The notes under the pieces: model-generated | Told to the model about the DNA's origin: nothing | Seen by the model: the letters and a program-made list of their open reading frames with translations, nothing else | The model's database searches: none | NCBI GenBank assembly: GCA_017165825.1 | Contig: CM029372.1 | Span: 5,531,042-5,595,041, forward strand | Reading direction: 5' to 3' | Origin: Hepsetus odoe | Lineage: Eukaryota > Chordata > Actinopteri > Characiformes > Hepsetidae | DNA length: 64,000 nt | Made by a program: the position numbers and the translations under genes | Shown: piece after piece, positions 23,272 through 36,700 of the stretch | Numbering within the stretch: the stretch's first letter is position 1 | Layout of the letters: each line of letters begins with the position of its first letter

Positions 23272-24729
23272 ACTGTATGATATGCTGTAATCGAAAAAAA
23301 TGAAAACATGCACATTCGCAAGTGACATAACGTGAAGCACTAATAGAAAGCATCTCAGATTCTTTCCCTTGCTCAAAAATAAGCTCCCCTTATTCAAAGA
23401 ATACATTTCAACTGTTTTCTAGAATTGTAGTTATTTTGCTGAGGCCCACATATAACATTTATATATTTTACGATTGCAAAAAATTGAAGTTCATTTCAAA
23501 TATCAATTTGTCAAACCCCCTTAACCTCTTCTCTATGTAAATGACCTCTGGTCTGATTGGCTGTTCTGTATTGTGCCTTGTTGAAAAAAACTGGAGGATG
23601 GGTTCCCCTTTTTGAGTCTTGGTTTCTCCGAAGATTTCTTCCTCCTGTTTTAGGACGTTTTGCCTCTGTCACCCTTGGCTTACTCACTCGGGGCCATTTT
23701 ATTCCATATTAAACTTTTACTTAACTAAGGCATGTGTTGTTTACTGTTTAGAAGACAGTTTTATAGATCCTGTTTGTAGTTCTATATGCATGTTGTTAAC
23801 AAGGTGTTCCTGTCCACTGTGAGTCAACCTCTACATTATAATACTAAAAACTTCAGATTTAGATGTAATTGTAAAAATGACTTCTGAAGAAATTGTGAAT
23901 TTAAAAAAAGCTTTATATTCCTTGTACATGACTGCAAAATGAAATGTAAATTTAATGCACCAGGTTATTAAAAATGGGCAGTTATTAGAGTTATCTTTTA
24001 ACCGAAACAGTGCACATTTTATCATTTGTATTTGGTGGACTTTTTTTAAAGCAATAAGCCACAAATGACCATTCATTACCTACTAACAACCCTTAACTGT
24101 GAGATTATCTCTGATACACACAGTTTCAGGTGGCTTATTACTGTTACTTATTACTTACTTTACCAAGGACAAGGTGAGGACCAGGCTACTGAGCTGAATC
24201 AACAAAATGTTTTGGTCACACTTTAAACTTTAAACATCTGGTGTACCTTAGTTTAGGATTAGAATTGCATTGGATACATTTGGAAAAGTTAGGATTACAT
24301 TTAGGCTTAGATATAATTGGATATTTTATATTTAACCTTAAGTTCAGTTACCATAATAAATAATTTAAATATTTATTATAAAATACATTTTACGCTTAAA
24401 TATAAGCTACAGACAAGCTGAGATGCTTGCTAACTAGGTTTTACTTTGCTAAGTATGCAAATGAAAATGTTTTCACAAATGGGGCATATTGTCCAGTTGT
24501 CCAAGAATCCAGATCTGAACTTTCTGATGCAAAGCTGACCAGTATTGCAAGAAGATCTAATCTGACCGTGTGTATTTGCGGTGTGCTTTATATATAACCA
24601 TGCTTTATTTATACTACTTGCTGCCCCTAATGGGCTCTCCATCCAGCAGAAATATTATGACCATAGATATAATGCTGCGTTGTTTACAGTTTAAAGATGT
24701 ATTCTGCTTTGCTTTTCTGCCCAAGACCC
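23272..24729. other. intergenic, no gene seen
   Basis: AT-rich sequence with ORFs at 23619-23822 and 23831-24076 that lack any recognisable domain. No repeat was identified. Confidence 0.5.
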
Positions 24730-24964
24730 TTCACTTTCCATCAAGTGCTCCAGTTTCTTCCCACAGTCCAAATACATGCATGTTTGGTAATTAATTTACC
24801 CCTTAGATGTGAGTGCGTGCATGAATGTGTGGGTCTGCCCTGGGGTGAACCTGTCCACAGTGCTTCTTTGCCTTTCACCTTGTGAGTGCTGGGATAGGCT
24901 CCAGCACCACCTGTGATCCTGCCCAGGATGGTGGTTGAATGAATAAATGAATGAATGAATGAAC
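24730..24964 (+). mobile_element. ubiquitous fish retroelement-type repeat with (AATG)n tail
   Basis: It contains GTTTCTTCCCACAGTCCAAA, CTGGGATAGGCTCCAGCACC and GATCCTGCCCAGGATGG, followed by an (AATG)n tail. This word order recurs throughout teleost genomes. The simple-repeat tail suggests target-primed retroposition. A related 3' tail is present at 56930-57163. Confidence 0.65.
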
Positions 24965-25084
24965 ACGTTATATTTGTAATAAAGTTAAAAGAAAAGTAAT
25001 ATTTTAAAATATTTTAAAATGTAAAAAAAAAAAACATTTAATATTTACTTTGATTTACTAGGCTATGTTTAAATTCCTTTCTGG
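24965..25084. other. short AT-rich spacer
   Basis: Oligo-A and TTTTAAAATA words only. Confidence 0.5.
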
Positions 25085-25345
25085 TTCAGATTTTGAACCA
25101 ATTTTAAATCAGTTGGATTTTTTTCAATAAAAAAACAGTTGGTTCAAAACCTGGAAAGTCGGTTCTCAGCTGGAACCAAAAAATACTTTGTTTTTTTCCA
25201 TTGGGAAACATGACAACATTAGTGGCTGTGCCCTTTTCCTTATTTAATTTGGTTGTGTTGCCCCTCTTTTCCAATCTGGTAAAACTGGCTGGTTTGCTAG
25301 ACAGCACCTGGGTTCAATACTGAACGGAACCGGTTCAATAACCAG
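25085..25345. mobile_element. non-autonomous DNA element (MITE), GGTTC-type ends
   Basis: GGTTCAGATTTTGAACCAAT near the left and GAACGGAACCGGTTCAATAA near the right, with further GGTTC/GAACC words between, form imperfect inverted ends about 260 bp apart. No transposase is encoded. hAT-type origin is possible but unproven. Confidence 0.5.
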
Positions 25346-27130
25346 TGAAAATCAGAAATAAATGAGAGTGGAGGTCACCATTATATTACCTCTGGTATCA
25401 TTCATTACCTTTAGATAGATAATTCCACCATATTCCACTGCAGGTAGTCTTAAAAGTGGAATTACACGTTTTTGATAAGCAGAAAAAGTAAGAGCACAGC
25501 ACCTTTTTGAGAGTGTAGAAATACTAGTAATGACACTGTAACAATGTGCAGCAGTCTAACGCTTACAAATTACATAAGCCTGACTTAAAATAGTGCAGTG
25601 GTATTTGAACCATAAGTTAAAAGTTAACAGGTGAAAACACGATTCCACACTAAAAGTCTTTTTTTGTTAGAAATTGATTTTGTCATTTTATGTTAATGTG
25701 TGTGTCTTCATGCCATAGGCCCCTCCTTGAGGTTGCAGAAGTGTTTCATCATGAAGTGAGTCGATCCTGAAACTGCATGTTCACTGTTGTCTTCCAGACG
25801 TTCTTCCCTTCTATAGTTGTGGCAGAAACTATAAGCATTCATTAAAGTGTATCAGGAGTCACTCTGTCTTCAGCCATATACAGCAGGTGGGGCTACACAA
25901 AGTTGTATTATAGTGTGCACGCATGGACTGGTTCCATTTGAAGCCAGCTTATCTGCTCTTAAAACCTTCTGCAAAATCAGAATCACGTGGAGAGAAGAAT
26001 CACAGAGAAAATCACTTCATGAATCCTGCTGCTTTTAGCTCTCGTAGCTGAGACCCACAGCCTGATTGAGAATAAGCTTGTTTATTGAATGTCTGTGCTA
26101 TCAAGGAATACATGAGCCTGTAGGTGTGTGTCTATATGCATACATGTGAAAAAAGTGTTGGTGTAATCAGGCTGGCAAACCTGACTCATTCTACAAGCAG
26201 CTGAACAGCTGTTTCATCAGATATCATCGCTTACGCTGACACACACACATACACACTGTCTCAGAGGTGTGCCTTTAAACAGAGCCATAGAACAAATGTC
26301 TCACCATGTTTTATTGCATTAGAGGTCCCTCAGCAAGAAAGACTCATAAAACACCTTCTTTTACGTCCTAATTAGAGGTTGTAGAGTTGGGTTTTTTTCT
26401 GTGCAGCATTGAGAATGGCTAGAGTTAACACAAAAAACTCATCCTCACATATAATCCCAGAAATATCATAGTCACACTGGGAGATTTGGTTTAAATAACA
26501 CACTCACAAACTGTGTTTTGTTAATTTACAAAAGTTTCCCATTACACTCAACGACATCATGAGATGTTTGTACCCTGTCAAATACCTACAAACTTTTAAA
26601 CTATATCATTACATCCTCACCTCAAGAGATTATAATTTAAAATGATCTAATCTAGTTTCTGACACTGGATGACATAACGTTACCTATAAAAGTGGAGAAA
26701 GTCCAGATAAAACCATTGGATCCGTTATTGAGAAATCACAAGCTCAATCCAAGGTTAGGCCACAAAAATTTGATGTTGGGAGATCGTTAAGGATCTAGAT
26801 CTGTTGAAGATTGACCCTTTCCTCTCCCTACATCATCCAATGCGATGCTATCAAGCATGAAAGATCTTATAACTGATATATTGGCAATTACCATTCTTCT
26901 CTCAACATGCTGAGCTGTACAAAGGTCTGGAAAGAGGTGGTGATTTAAGTGATTTCAAGGAAGGACATGCTTGCCTTCCCAGCTTGTTAACGCTGAGTGA
27001 CAAGGGCTGACCTAGCTAGAGGTAAATGAAACTTAAATATAAACTTAAATAAGTTGCCGCCCATATTTTGATGTACTATGTGTTCCTTCTTGAGACAAAA
27101 ATAATGTAATGCATTAAAGTAAAGCATGCA
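25346..27130. other. intergenic, no gene seen
   Basis: There is no recognisable gene or large repeat, and the short ORFs have no features. Confidence 0.5.
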
Positions 27131-27380
27131 GGGACAGCAGTGATCTAGTGGTAAGGGAGTTGGCCCCAGGATTGGAAGGTTGTGAGTTTGAACTCTGGAC
27201 TAGTAGGTTGCCCTGAGGTACCCTTAAGCAAGGTACCATCCCCAACATTGCTACCCGGGCAATGAGTGTATGGCTGCTCCCTACTGCACAGTGTGTGTAA
27301 AATGTAGAGAAGTAATTTTGTTGTGGTTTACTGTGTGCTGTGCTGTGTTGGCAGCACAAAAAGGTGGCACTTTCACTTTT
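27131..27380 (+). mobile_element. tRNA-derived SINE, CACTTT-tail family
   Basis: A tRNA-like head (GTGATCTAGTGGTAAGGGAG) with a degenerate B box is followed by GGTTGCCCTGAGGTACCCTT, AGCAAGGTACC, a CTGTGTGCTGTGCTGTGTTG word and a CACTTTCACTTTT end. It shares these blocks, in order, with 51938-52180, 58456-58740 and (reverse) 55341-55578. Confidence 0.82.
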
Positions 27381-30300
27381 GCAGTTTGCAATCATGTTTT
27401 AACTGTTAGATCACATTCATTTCTGTTTTTCCTCCAAACATTTCCTTTAAGCTGGCAGCAGTGCAAGGCCTTTGTTGTGAGGTTTCAGCAGCTGCGCCTG
27501 ATTGTTAGAAGGCTATTAGACCGCAGTCGGTAAACACCAGGCCAGCCTTTCACACAATCAGCCTCTGTCCCTGAAGTGGAGAAGCAGAGCCATCACTCTT
27601 CCCCCTCCTAAAATCACTCAGGCCCCTGCCTCTCTATAAATAGACTGGGACAAGGGCACACTCGCGCTGGCTAAATGAGGCTGAAGGGACACGTTGAGAC
27701 GTGCTGAACTGCTCCTGTCTGTGTGCCTCGCCCTCTGACATGGGCGAGAGTGCCAACTGCATTCACAGATGAGCAAAAGCCGAGTCATGTGCTACTTTTT
27801 AGCATTGCCTTGCTAAATTGGACACTTTGTCTCGGTTTCAGACATCCAGATTAACCTATTTGTGAACTAATCCATTCTCAATCCACCCATTCAATCTATT
27901 CAGGAACTGATATCTCCTCTTTTAACCTTTAAAAGTGTAAAGTTCTTCTATAATATTAAAATGTAATTATAATGTAATTATAATTAAATAATCAATCACA
28001 AAAATAAGTAAATATTACATTTTAATTTACCTTTCCTTTTAAGAAATGGCAAAAACATATCAAAAATGCTTGCTTTGGTTTCCACTAAACCTGACTGTAC
28101 TTATTTTTCCCCCAGAATCTGCAATTTTGGCACAAGACTGCGATAAGTATCGCGATAAGTATTGCAACTTCTAAGGGTTAACAACCTGGTTCTTGCTCTG
28201 GTTTTTATTGAGGAAGGGTTGTTAGATATTTGTTGAGACATGTAGCTATTAGTTGTCAAACAGGATTGGGTGAGGTGAGTGAGAAAAAGAAGGAGAGACA
28301 GACATTTAGCCATTAAGCCCCTTAGAACCTAAAGGCTCTGGTTGAGAAAAGCTCCACATCAGTTGGGGTGCAGTTGGGGATGTGACTCAATGCTGGAGAT
28401 CTCCAAACAACGGGGAGACAAAGCAGCTTTATTTCTCAGAGAGTTTATCAGGGACAAACAAAAGCATCCTTCTAGTTTACTTTACAGCCAGAAGTTGACC
28501 TAGGCCTGCAGCTTTTCCAAAGCACTCTAATCACTCAGTGAAAATGTGCTGTTCCACAAAGAAATGACATAAAATAGATAAACAAAACACTCCAATGTGA
28601 ATGTATTAGTGCTGCTAATACATAAAAAAACACAGTCCTCTCTTAACAAGTATCCTGCACTACTGAAGCAGTGTAAACAGTAAACAAGTACAACATCGGG
28701 GGGAGCAAAACAAAAAAAGGCATTAAGTACAGCTCTAATGGAGGTTCAGTTATCAGATTTCTTGTTCAGTCGCCTCAGGACTCAGGACTGGTCTCACCCC
28801 TGCATCTCGGCTTACTCATCCTGCACAAGGAACACTATTAGTGCAGGAATATGTCTACAACTGTTTGGTCATGCCACAGAATGTAGCCAATATCTTTTCA
28901 AATAGGCTTGCTCCACTTTAGTGAACATTTTGTGATGAACAAGGCCATTAGGAATAGGCAAATATATTGTTACATTAACTTACATTAAAGTTCATTTTTT
29001 TATTATTCCATGAAGTCGCCACTTTTTGCTTTCACAGTGAAATCGTACAAACAGTCAGTCTTTCATCACATAAGCCATTATCAGTCATGTTTCTCATCCA
29101 AATTACCCTAAACCCTTTCTTGCTGGCTTTTGTTTACTCGTTTGTTATATATATATATATAAATATATAAATGTACTTATATGCTTTGTGTGGGTCATGT
29201 TGTCTTTGCAAAAAAGGATTTGCCAAAAATCTCAACAATGGTGGGCAATAAGGTCATTTAAATCCAATCAGTGTCATTTCAGGATTTTATTTACTGCCTC
29301 TGTAACTGAATCTCTGTGCTGGAGCAGCTGTCTCCTTTGACTCATCCCAAGAGATAAAGAAAAAGGCTGTGAAAGGAGGCTGATCGCAGTGAACTCTAGT
29401 TGGCCTTGGGGCCTGTATCGGTACAAAGAGAGCATGCTTTAATACAGAAAAACATGACTGCCTTTGCCTCAGTGCTGACCTAAAACTCCAAACCCACCTC
29501 GAGCTGTAGAGGACGAGAGTAGTGAATGGTAGTGTGGAGCAGGGAGTAGTGCTGTTGTGCACTGTGAGTATCACTCACCTCCATCAATGGAATCCAAATC
29601 AAGTGTGATTTTATATCCTGAAGCACTGAGGATCAGATTATTAGAGTAACAGAAGTGCGAAAAATTGAATAGACTTTGTTTTACCCTTAATCCCCATTTA
29701 ATCAAACAGTGTAAACATATTTGGTATCTGAAGCTTGATTTTGTACTTCTCTGCATGGATATAAGGCAAATTTATTTTATTATTTTATGCAAAACTTCTT
29801 CACAATTCAGTCTCTGAAATGAAGTCTCATAAAATCATTCAAAACATGAAAAATTGGGGCATTATTTCATCTCACAACACCCTGCATGTAGCTCTCGGTT
29901 ATGAGTCTGGAAAATATTTTTAAACCTTAAACAATGTCTTAGACATCAGGTAACATTTCTGGAATCATTGAATGACTTTTTATGAGCGAGTTTTTAAAGA
30001 CATTAATCCCTTCAGATATTGTGTTTCTGTCACCACCACTGTGAACAATTCTAACTTTGTCTAAGTGTCTGTAGAACAGAGCATTCCGCACCAGACTGCT
30101 GTGCAAGACTTACATTTAATAAATCAAATTTTGGGAAAAAAAAATGAAACTTTGAAACTTTATTAGGTAATCTTTAATAGATTTGCTTATGTGGTAATCA
30201 ACACTGTGCCACATGCTGTTCTAAGAATAAAAGTACATGCTGTAATTTTATCAGCTAATAGGTGGAGTTTAAACTTATGTAGCCCTTTTTCCAAACTATA

Positions 30301-31177
30301 GCTTTCAAGTTCCGTTCTGTAATATTCAGACATGAAAAATCTTTTTTATGTAAAAGAGCTGTAGAGTGTAAAAGGATAGGCAGGTTGAAACTGGCTCTTT
30401 CTGCCACGTCCACCATGAAGTCTGACTTACGTCATACATGGGACGTGCATTTCCTGCAGTCTAATCTGATCTCTGCACAGAACATCTCATTTGATAAAAC
30501 ATGCGCACACAGAAACCCAAAAAGTTAATACTTATGATATGGATTACTGTAATTACTGTACAGGGGTGTAAAAGGATGGTGTGTGTAGGGCTAAATCACT
30601 AGCACGCTGCCCACATGCAGGCTCAGTTTTAGAAAAGGATGGACATTTGTTCCCAATTTCTCAGTCTAGGCCTGAGTTTCAAAAATCCTCAACTTCCCTA
30701 AGGTCAGAAAAGCTCTGCAGTCTGCTGCTTCATGCAGAGCCTGTGTATAGCTTTGCAGCAGAATTTAAGAAAACAAACCCCAGACACATTAGAGCTCATT
30801 AATCTTTTACATTCCTCTTTATGGAATAATAAACAGCATGAGGGACGTAAACATATGGTCGGTTTATTGAGGAATTTTCATTTGTTCAAAGTCAATGACA
30901 AGGCCAAAGAGATGGCGTTTAAATCTCATCATAGTCCAAGAGCAGATTTAACATCTCATAAAAACAAACGCTGGAAGAGGTCCAACAATTTAGAGCAGAT
31001 TCGAGCATTCCTCTGAAGATTTACCTGTCTGAGCTCACAGAACCAGCCCAGTGTCCAGTCAGATGATGTCTGGTGGAGAATTAATTTAGTTTACATTAAT
31101 TTAGTTCAAAGCACACAACCCCTCTTTTCCTGAAGAAAACATGGCTGTCTATGCCAGGCCACTTAGAAGATTACCCA

Positions 31178-31180
<3 letters not shown>
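27381..31180. other. intergenic, no gene seen
   Basis: At 27430-27800 a GC-richer, repeat-free block carries a good TATA box (CTATAAATAG at about 27635-27645). A TA run lies at 29146-29170. No ORF shows a domain. Confidence 0.45.
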
Positions 31181-31223
<43 letters not shown>

Positions 31224-31282
31224 GAAAGGGGGGGGGTGCATGAGATGAGATGGTGGTCATGTTTCCATATTTCCTTCAAATG

Positions 31283-31317
<35 letters not shown>

Positions 31318-31380
31318 CTTTCAGTCTCTCCTCACTCTCCATCTATCTCTCTTACCGCCCCTCTCCCTCCCTCCCTCTCT
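31181..31380. repeat. (TG)n followed by (CT)n microsatellites
   Basis: About 40 bases of TG at 31181-31220 are followed by a G run and a CT/CTAT tract at 31282-31380. Confidence 0.95.
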
Positions 31381-32684
31381 GTGATAGCATCACATTGAAG
31401 ATTCATCCCACAAAGTGCCTCTAAGTGACAGAACATCAATAAATATTCATTTTATGAAGCAGGTCCATACAGGAGTTGTGTTATGGCCCACATTCTGAGT
31501 AGGAGCTGAATCTGCAGCACGCTGCATGTGGGAATTCCTGCTGAGACAGCAGCGAGTACGTTGCCACAGGCATGAGACGTGCCAGCTATTCAATGTGATA
31601 AGTGTAAAAAAAAAAACAACAACAAAAAACAGCGTACTCACCTCTCTGCACGAACACACAAACTCACATACATACACACAATAGCAGCTGATTTTTGAAA
31701 GTGAACTCAAATAATTGAGGGTGTTAGTGTGACCTATAGATCTAATCCCAAAAGCATTGGAGAAAGATGAGAGTGTCTGACATGAGGGGGAGTACTGCTA
31801 CTGCTACGACTGCTATTTTTTAATGGATTTTTACCAAGCAGAGGTGTGTTCTGCTGAAATTACATTTCAACCTGCAAATTGTTCTCAGTACAGTGGCTGT
31901 AGGACAAAGTTAATTGCCGATTTAGTTTGTGTGCTCACAGAAGGAGGGTGATTCACTCTCCATGCCTCTTCTAGATGTGTCAGAGCAACAGTATAGAGCT
32001 ATCCATTAGGAATAAAACCTTTAAATTACTGTTTTGAAGCATTGAAATTATGGTATTGTTCATGTGTGCATTCAAAGCAGAACATCACATTTTAGACACA
32101 AAAATTGCATTCTGTTTCAGAACTATAAAATGATTATATTATATCATTATTATACTATTATTATTATATCATTATGTTCTATATTAAATTAAAGTATAAT
32201 AATACATAATGTAAAATTATAATATATATACATACATATATATATATACACAAATTACAATTATATATATATATAAATTAATATTTGCTGTGACATTTTT
32301 AGCCTTTTTTGAAAAGTGTAAAATGCTGACATTGAGAAAATGTAATTGCCAGTATGTCTCATTATGTAAATGGCTGAAAAAGAAAAAAAGAGTTTTAAAA
32401 ATAATTTCATAACATCATTTTACACCATTTTGATTAATTTAGTAGAGGCTTTTATCCAAAGTGACTTACAAGCAAGGAAATAATAACTCAAGTATGCTGC
32501 CAACCTTCAAGCCAACCTTGAGGTGCTTTACAGTCGGATTGGCCGGGATGTGTTTAGTCTTTGAGAGCATGTTTTTTTTTCACATTGGGATACAGGAAAT
32601 AGAAATGCAGAATAACCTTTCAACAATTTGATTGGTCTCCACTTATGGTCTCCACTTTACTTATTATTTATGGACATAAACTTA
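31381..32684. other. intergenic, AT-rich
   Basis: It contains an AT-rich block with ATATAT runs at 32140-32280. No gene was seen. Confidence 0.5.
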
Positions 32685-32686
32685 CG

Positions 32687-32733
<47 letters not shown>

Positions 32734-32735
32734 AT
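32685..32735. repeat. (ATCT)n tetranucleotide microsatellite
   Basis: About 12 TATC/ATCT units ending in TATATAAATG. Confidence 0.95.
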
Positions 32736-33670
32736 AAATGCATACATACATATTTAAATTCATACATATAACTTTTTCCTTTATATAGGCATAAAATTTT
32801 ATTTAATTGAAAATTACACAATTTCAGCAATCCCAACTTAAACAACTTTTCTTTCTATCCCTGACCATCTGGTCACCAACCACAATCATATATATAAGTT
32901 ATATATATATAATTATATAAGTGCATTTCGAATAAGAAAACATGCTCTAGAAATAAATATGTTGAACCTACAAGCATAACTTTAGTAATTCTGAGCCTGA
33001 CACTGGTCCCAAATATTCTTTTCCGTTAGTAATAGAGGTGGAACCACATTATTGAGCAGAAAATGTCAGTTTGTAAAACCTTGTCCTTGAAACAATGATT
33101 TTTGGTTTAAAATAGTTTTATTTTTTTCTGTAAAGCAGTAGGTCAGTGGTGATAGCATGCTCCCTCTCATGCTCTGCTGCTTAAGTGCAGCATAAAGCAA
33201 TAAGAAACACATGAGTGTAATGGGATCAAATGATCAAGTGTTCACTCAGCAGCAGGAGGTTTAATCTAGTCCGATATTCCAGCTCACCCCTTGCAAGCAT
33301 CAGCTAAAGTCTCCTGTTTTGCCAATGCTGCTTAACAGAAAGCCTAGCTTGTCAAAAGGTCAAAGGTCAGCTTCAGCATTCGAGTGATGTGGCACTTTGG
33401 TGTGGCCAGTGTGTGAGAAAAAGGAGAGACAGCAGAAGCAATGCTTGAAGCTCTGGACCCAAAGGCCATCTGCCCCATTGCCCTCAGAGCAGTGCCAGGC
33501 AGAGCAGAGGCCTGTCTAAGCAGACTGAGAACAGAAGGCAGGGAGGGGCAGAGAAAGGGAGGGGAAAAAAAGAAAAAACATGTTTTTCTGCTCTGAAAGA
33601 GGAAGTGATAGCCAGCACACAACGGGATAGACTGGAAATCATGCCTCATGGCACAGTTATACACACACAC
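32736..33670. other. intergenic, no gene seen
   Basis: A purine-rich stretch at 33530-33610 precedes the GA array. The minus ORF at 33344-33676 has no recognisable family. Confidence 0.45.
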
Positions 33671-33675
33671 AAACA

Positions 33676-33745
<70 letters not shown>

Positions 33746-33781
33746 GACAGAACCAAAAGAGAGAGAGAGAGAGAAAGAGAT
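33671..33781. repeat. (GA)n microsatellite
   Basis: An unbroken GA tract at about 33678-33741 is followed by a second shorter one at 33758-33780. The arginine/glutamate and leucine/serine ORFs here are translations of the repeat. Confidence 0.95.
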
Positions 33782-36700
33782 GTAGGGAGATTAGATCTAA
33801 TATAAATGTTCATATTGATATTAATATCAATACTGAACAATTAAAGTCAAGAATTATTATGCAGTCATTCAACTTTCTAGTGAATAATTAGCTTATTAGT
33901 GAATAATTATGAAAAGGGAGCATCATCATGAATGTAGTATATTATGAATATAAAAAAATAAAAAATAATACTATTGAGAATAAATAACAATATGAGAAGT
34001 AGTACAGATCCACTTCTACTTCTAGTTCTTACATAACAGAACTTTTTTATGAGAAACATTAGGCAATATGAATGACCAGTTATGTTCTCATTAAAATATT
34101 AAGATTATTTTCCATTGAAAATGTTGTTCATTTGGTGGAAAAAGGGAGGAGCTTTTCTTTGAGAATGAACTGCATAACATTCACAAGTTACTCAACATTA
34201 GATACAATGTTTACATACCGTGCCCACACGAGTTGAGATTAAATTTTACTTTTTGGCTTTATACTTTCTGATATTTCCAATATTAATGGCATAGTTCTAA
34301 TGTACCACATGTAAATGTGGGTTATATAAGTTAATGGGATAAATGTAGGAAATATATAGTTACTTATATTAGCCTTTGTTCCTCAAGTCATTTAGATTAA
34401 GTATGGAGATATCTGTAAACCCCAACCCCCTTATTGTATTAGTAGTTTTCATTTTGACTAGTTGAATTACTTTGAGTATGAGCAAGAAAATAATGCCCCT
34501 GCAGTTTTCTCAGAAGGCATGCTGTCAAAACTGCTTTACATACTATTTTTTAGATAATGTTATATCCATTCATAATGGTTTTCTTCATTTAAAACTGTAA
34601 AACAGCCTTAAATCAGCTTACTCTTAATATAGCTTTATTCAAGCTCTCTCCTCTTGGAAACTTGATTTCCCTTCCATAACACTGTCCTCTTTGAATAAGG
34701 AAACGTGAAAAGGGTTAACCTAGAGAGGAAATAGATAGAGATGTCACCTCCACTGCCCCTGGCTAAAAGGAAAGAGAGGGTCCTTCTCCCAGCTAAAAGG
34801 AAGTAGTAACTGCTGCGCTGGGTCTGTATGTGTCGGCAGCACTTACGTTCTCCAGGTTTCTGGCATCCTGGGTCCACATAAAATCTGACAGTGACCAGGC
34901 TGCTGAATGCTCATGGGTGTCAATGCAGGTCCTTGGGAGGGTCACCTGGACTGGCTGAGTGTGTGCGTGTGTGTGCGTGTGCTGTGTGTGTTGTGTGACC
35001 TTGGGCCTTTGAGCGCGGGCTGCTGGTGGATTTACCTGCAGGAGCCATCAGGCCAATCAGATCCAGCCTTGATCAAATGCCCAGTAAAAAGGCTCTGACA
35101 TAAACCCCCTCAGACAGAGCAGACTGGAATGGGGTGGTGTATTACTTGGAACACACCAACAATTTTCAGTCTCTTAGTAAAACACCCGCCTGGATATGAG
35201 CATAGTGATAAAGTCTGCCATGAATCATGAATACTATCCATGTTACCTCTCTCTCTCTCTTACTCTCTCTCTCTCTCTCTCTCTACTTCTCTCTCTGTCT
35301 TCACCTAGACATACCACTAAAACTTGTTTTTGTAGCTATATTATATTTTTATATTATATTTAAAAATTAGACCTTTTATATTGAGTGCATCAACCTCTAT
35401 ACAACTACAGCCAAACCCTTATATGCCGTTAGTCATTTATATCTCTGAAAGAATTGCCTCACTCTTCTTTGTAGAACAAATTCACATTCGACTAAATTTC
35501 CCAGCAGCAAACCATCACTGTTATGCTACCACCATCATGTTTCCCTGCTGGTGTGTTGTTGTGTTATAAGTGTTTTAGCTGTAGTGTTTTAGCTGCAGTC
35601 TATATGTAACAGCACCCCATCTCCAAAGAGTGTTTTCACTCCACCACATGATTATGTACTTTGACTAAATTATTAAACTGATCAAACTTTTGGACTTAAA
35701 CTCTTTCCTTTTTTCATCACCTGCATTTAACTCAAATGTGGCCACTCCACATAGTTATTCTATCAAAATCTTTCCCCCATTGGCCAGAACATCATACTTC
35801 CTAAGATCAAACACAGTATTACTTATTTTCATAATATTACATGAGCACACAGAATCAAGCATGATGTTAATAACAGTGATTCTCAACACTCGCCAGTCTT
35901 TAGCCTCATACAGATATAATGCATCACAAATACTCATATATAATCATATGTCTATTCCCAACCTGTCTATGCAGCATGAATAAAGTTCCTTGTCTACACA
36001 GAGTTCGGAGAGGCAGCCATTGTGATATTATGCAAGCCAAACAGGTCTTCAGTAAGTGGCCTGTACAAATGCCTTTCTGAACACAAAACCATGACACTCT
36101 GTGACAATTAAACCAGTTCAGTGTGTGGATGGGCATTTATTCAGATTCTGTTCTCTTCTGCACGAGTGAACAGCTGCTTATTTGCAAACCAGAGCCAGAA
36201 ATAGGGCCAAATGTTGGCACTTTAAATGCTTACAAAGCGTTTAATACTGATAAATCTGTGTTAAATATTCTTATAGAATAGATTTACATTGAGAGCAGTA
36301 GAATAGTTTTTTTAATCTGTGGAAAAATGGTGCACAGTAAAATAGAGGCTAATGGAAAAAAAGGTAAAGCATCTCAGAGTTCTTCACAATGCTTCGCCGT
36401 CTCAGAGGAGTGCCATAGAGCCTCATTCACATGGCAGAACACAAGGAGAATCCCCCAGATAACATTTAATACCAGCAATAATCACGTCTCATTAAAATGC
36501 ACAGCTCTTGGCAATTCCCATGGAACACAGCCCCTCCTTTGTGCTCGGCTAGCATGCTTTTGTTGTTGCTTAGGGTGGAAGACATCACATCCATATGGGC
36601 TTTCCACACAAAAGTACAGCTTTTTTTCCTATTTTGTCTTCTGGATAGGCTGGAGATGCACCCAGAAATTCAATCCCTGAAATGTCATCCATAATCCATA

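Noticed and set aside
29145..29175. TA run as a promoter element
   Set aside because: It is a simple (TA)n run with no GC-rich or initiator context.
33605..33840. Arg/Glu-rich and Leu/Ser-rich ORFs
   Set aside because: They are direct translations of the (GA)n array. The same applies to Cys/Val and His/Thr ORFs over (TG)n/(CA)n arrays at 31182, 39063, 45930 and 52727.
36327..36680. 117-codon ORF on plus
   Set aside because: No domain or splice partner was found and the composition matches non-coding flank.
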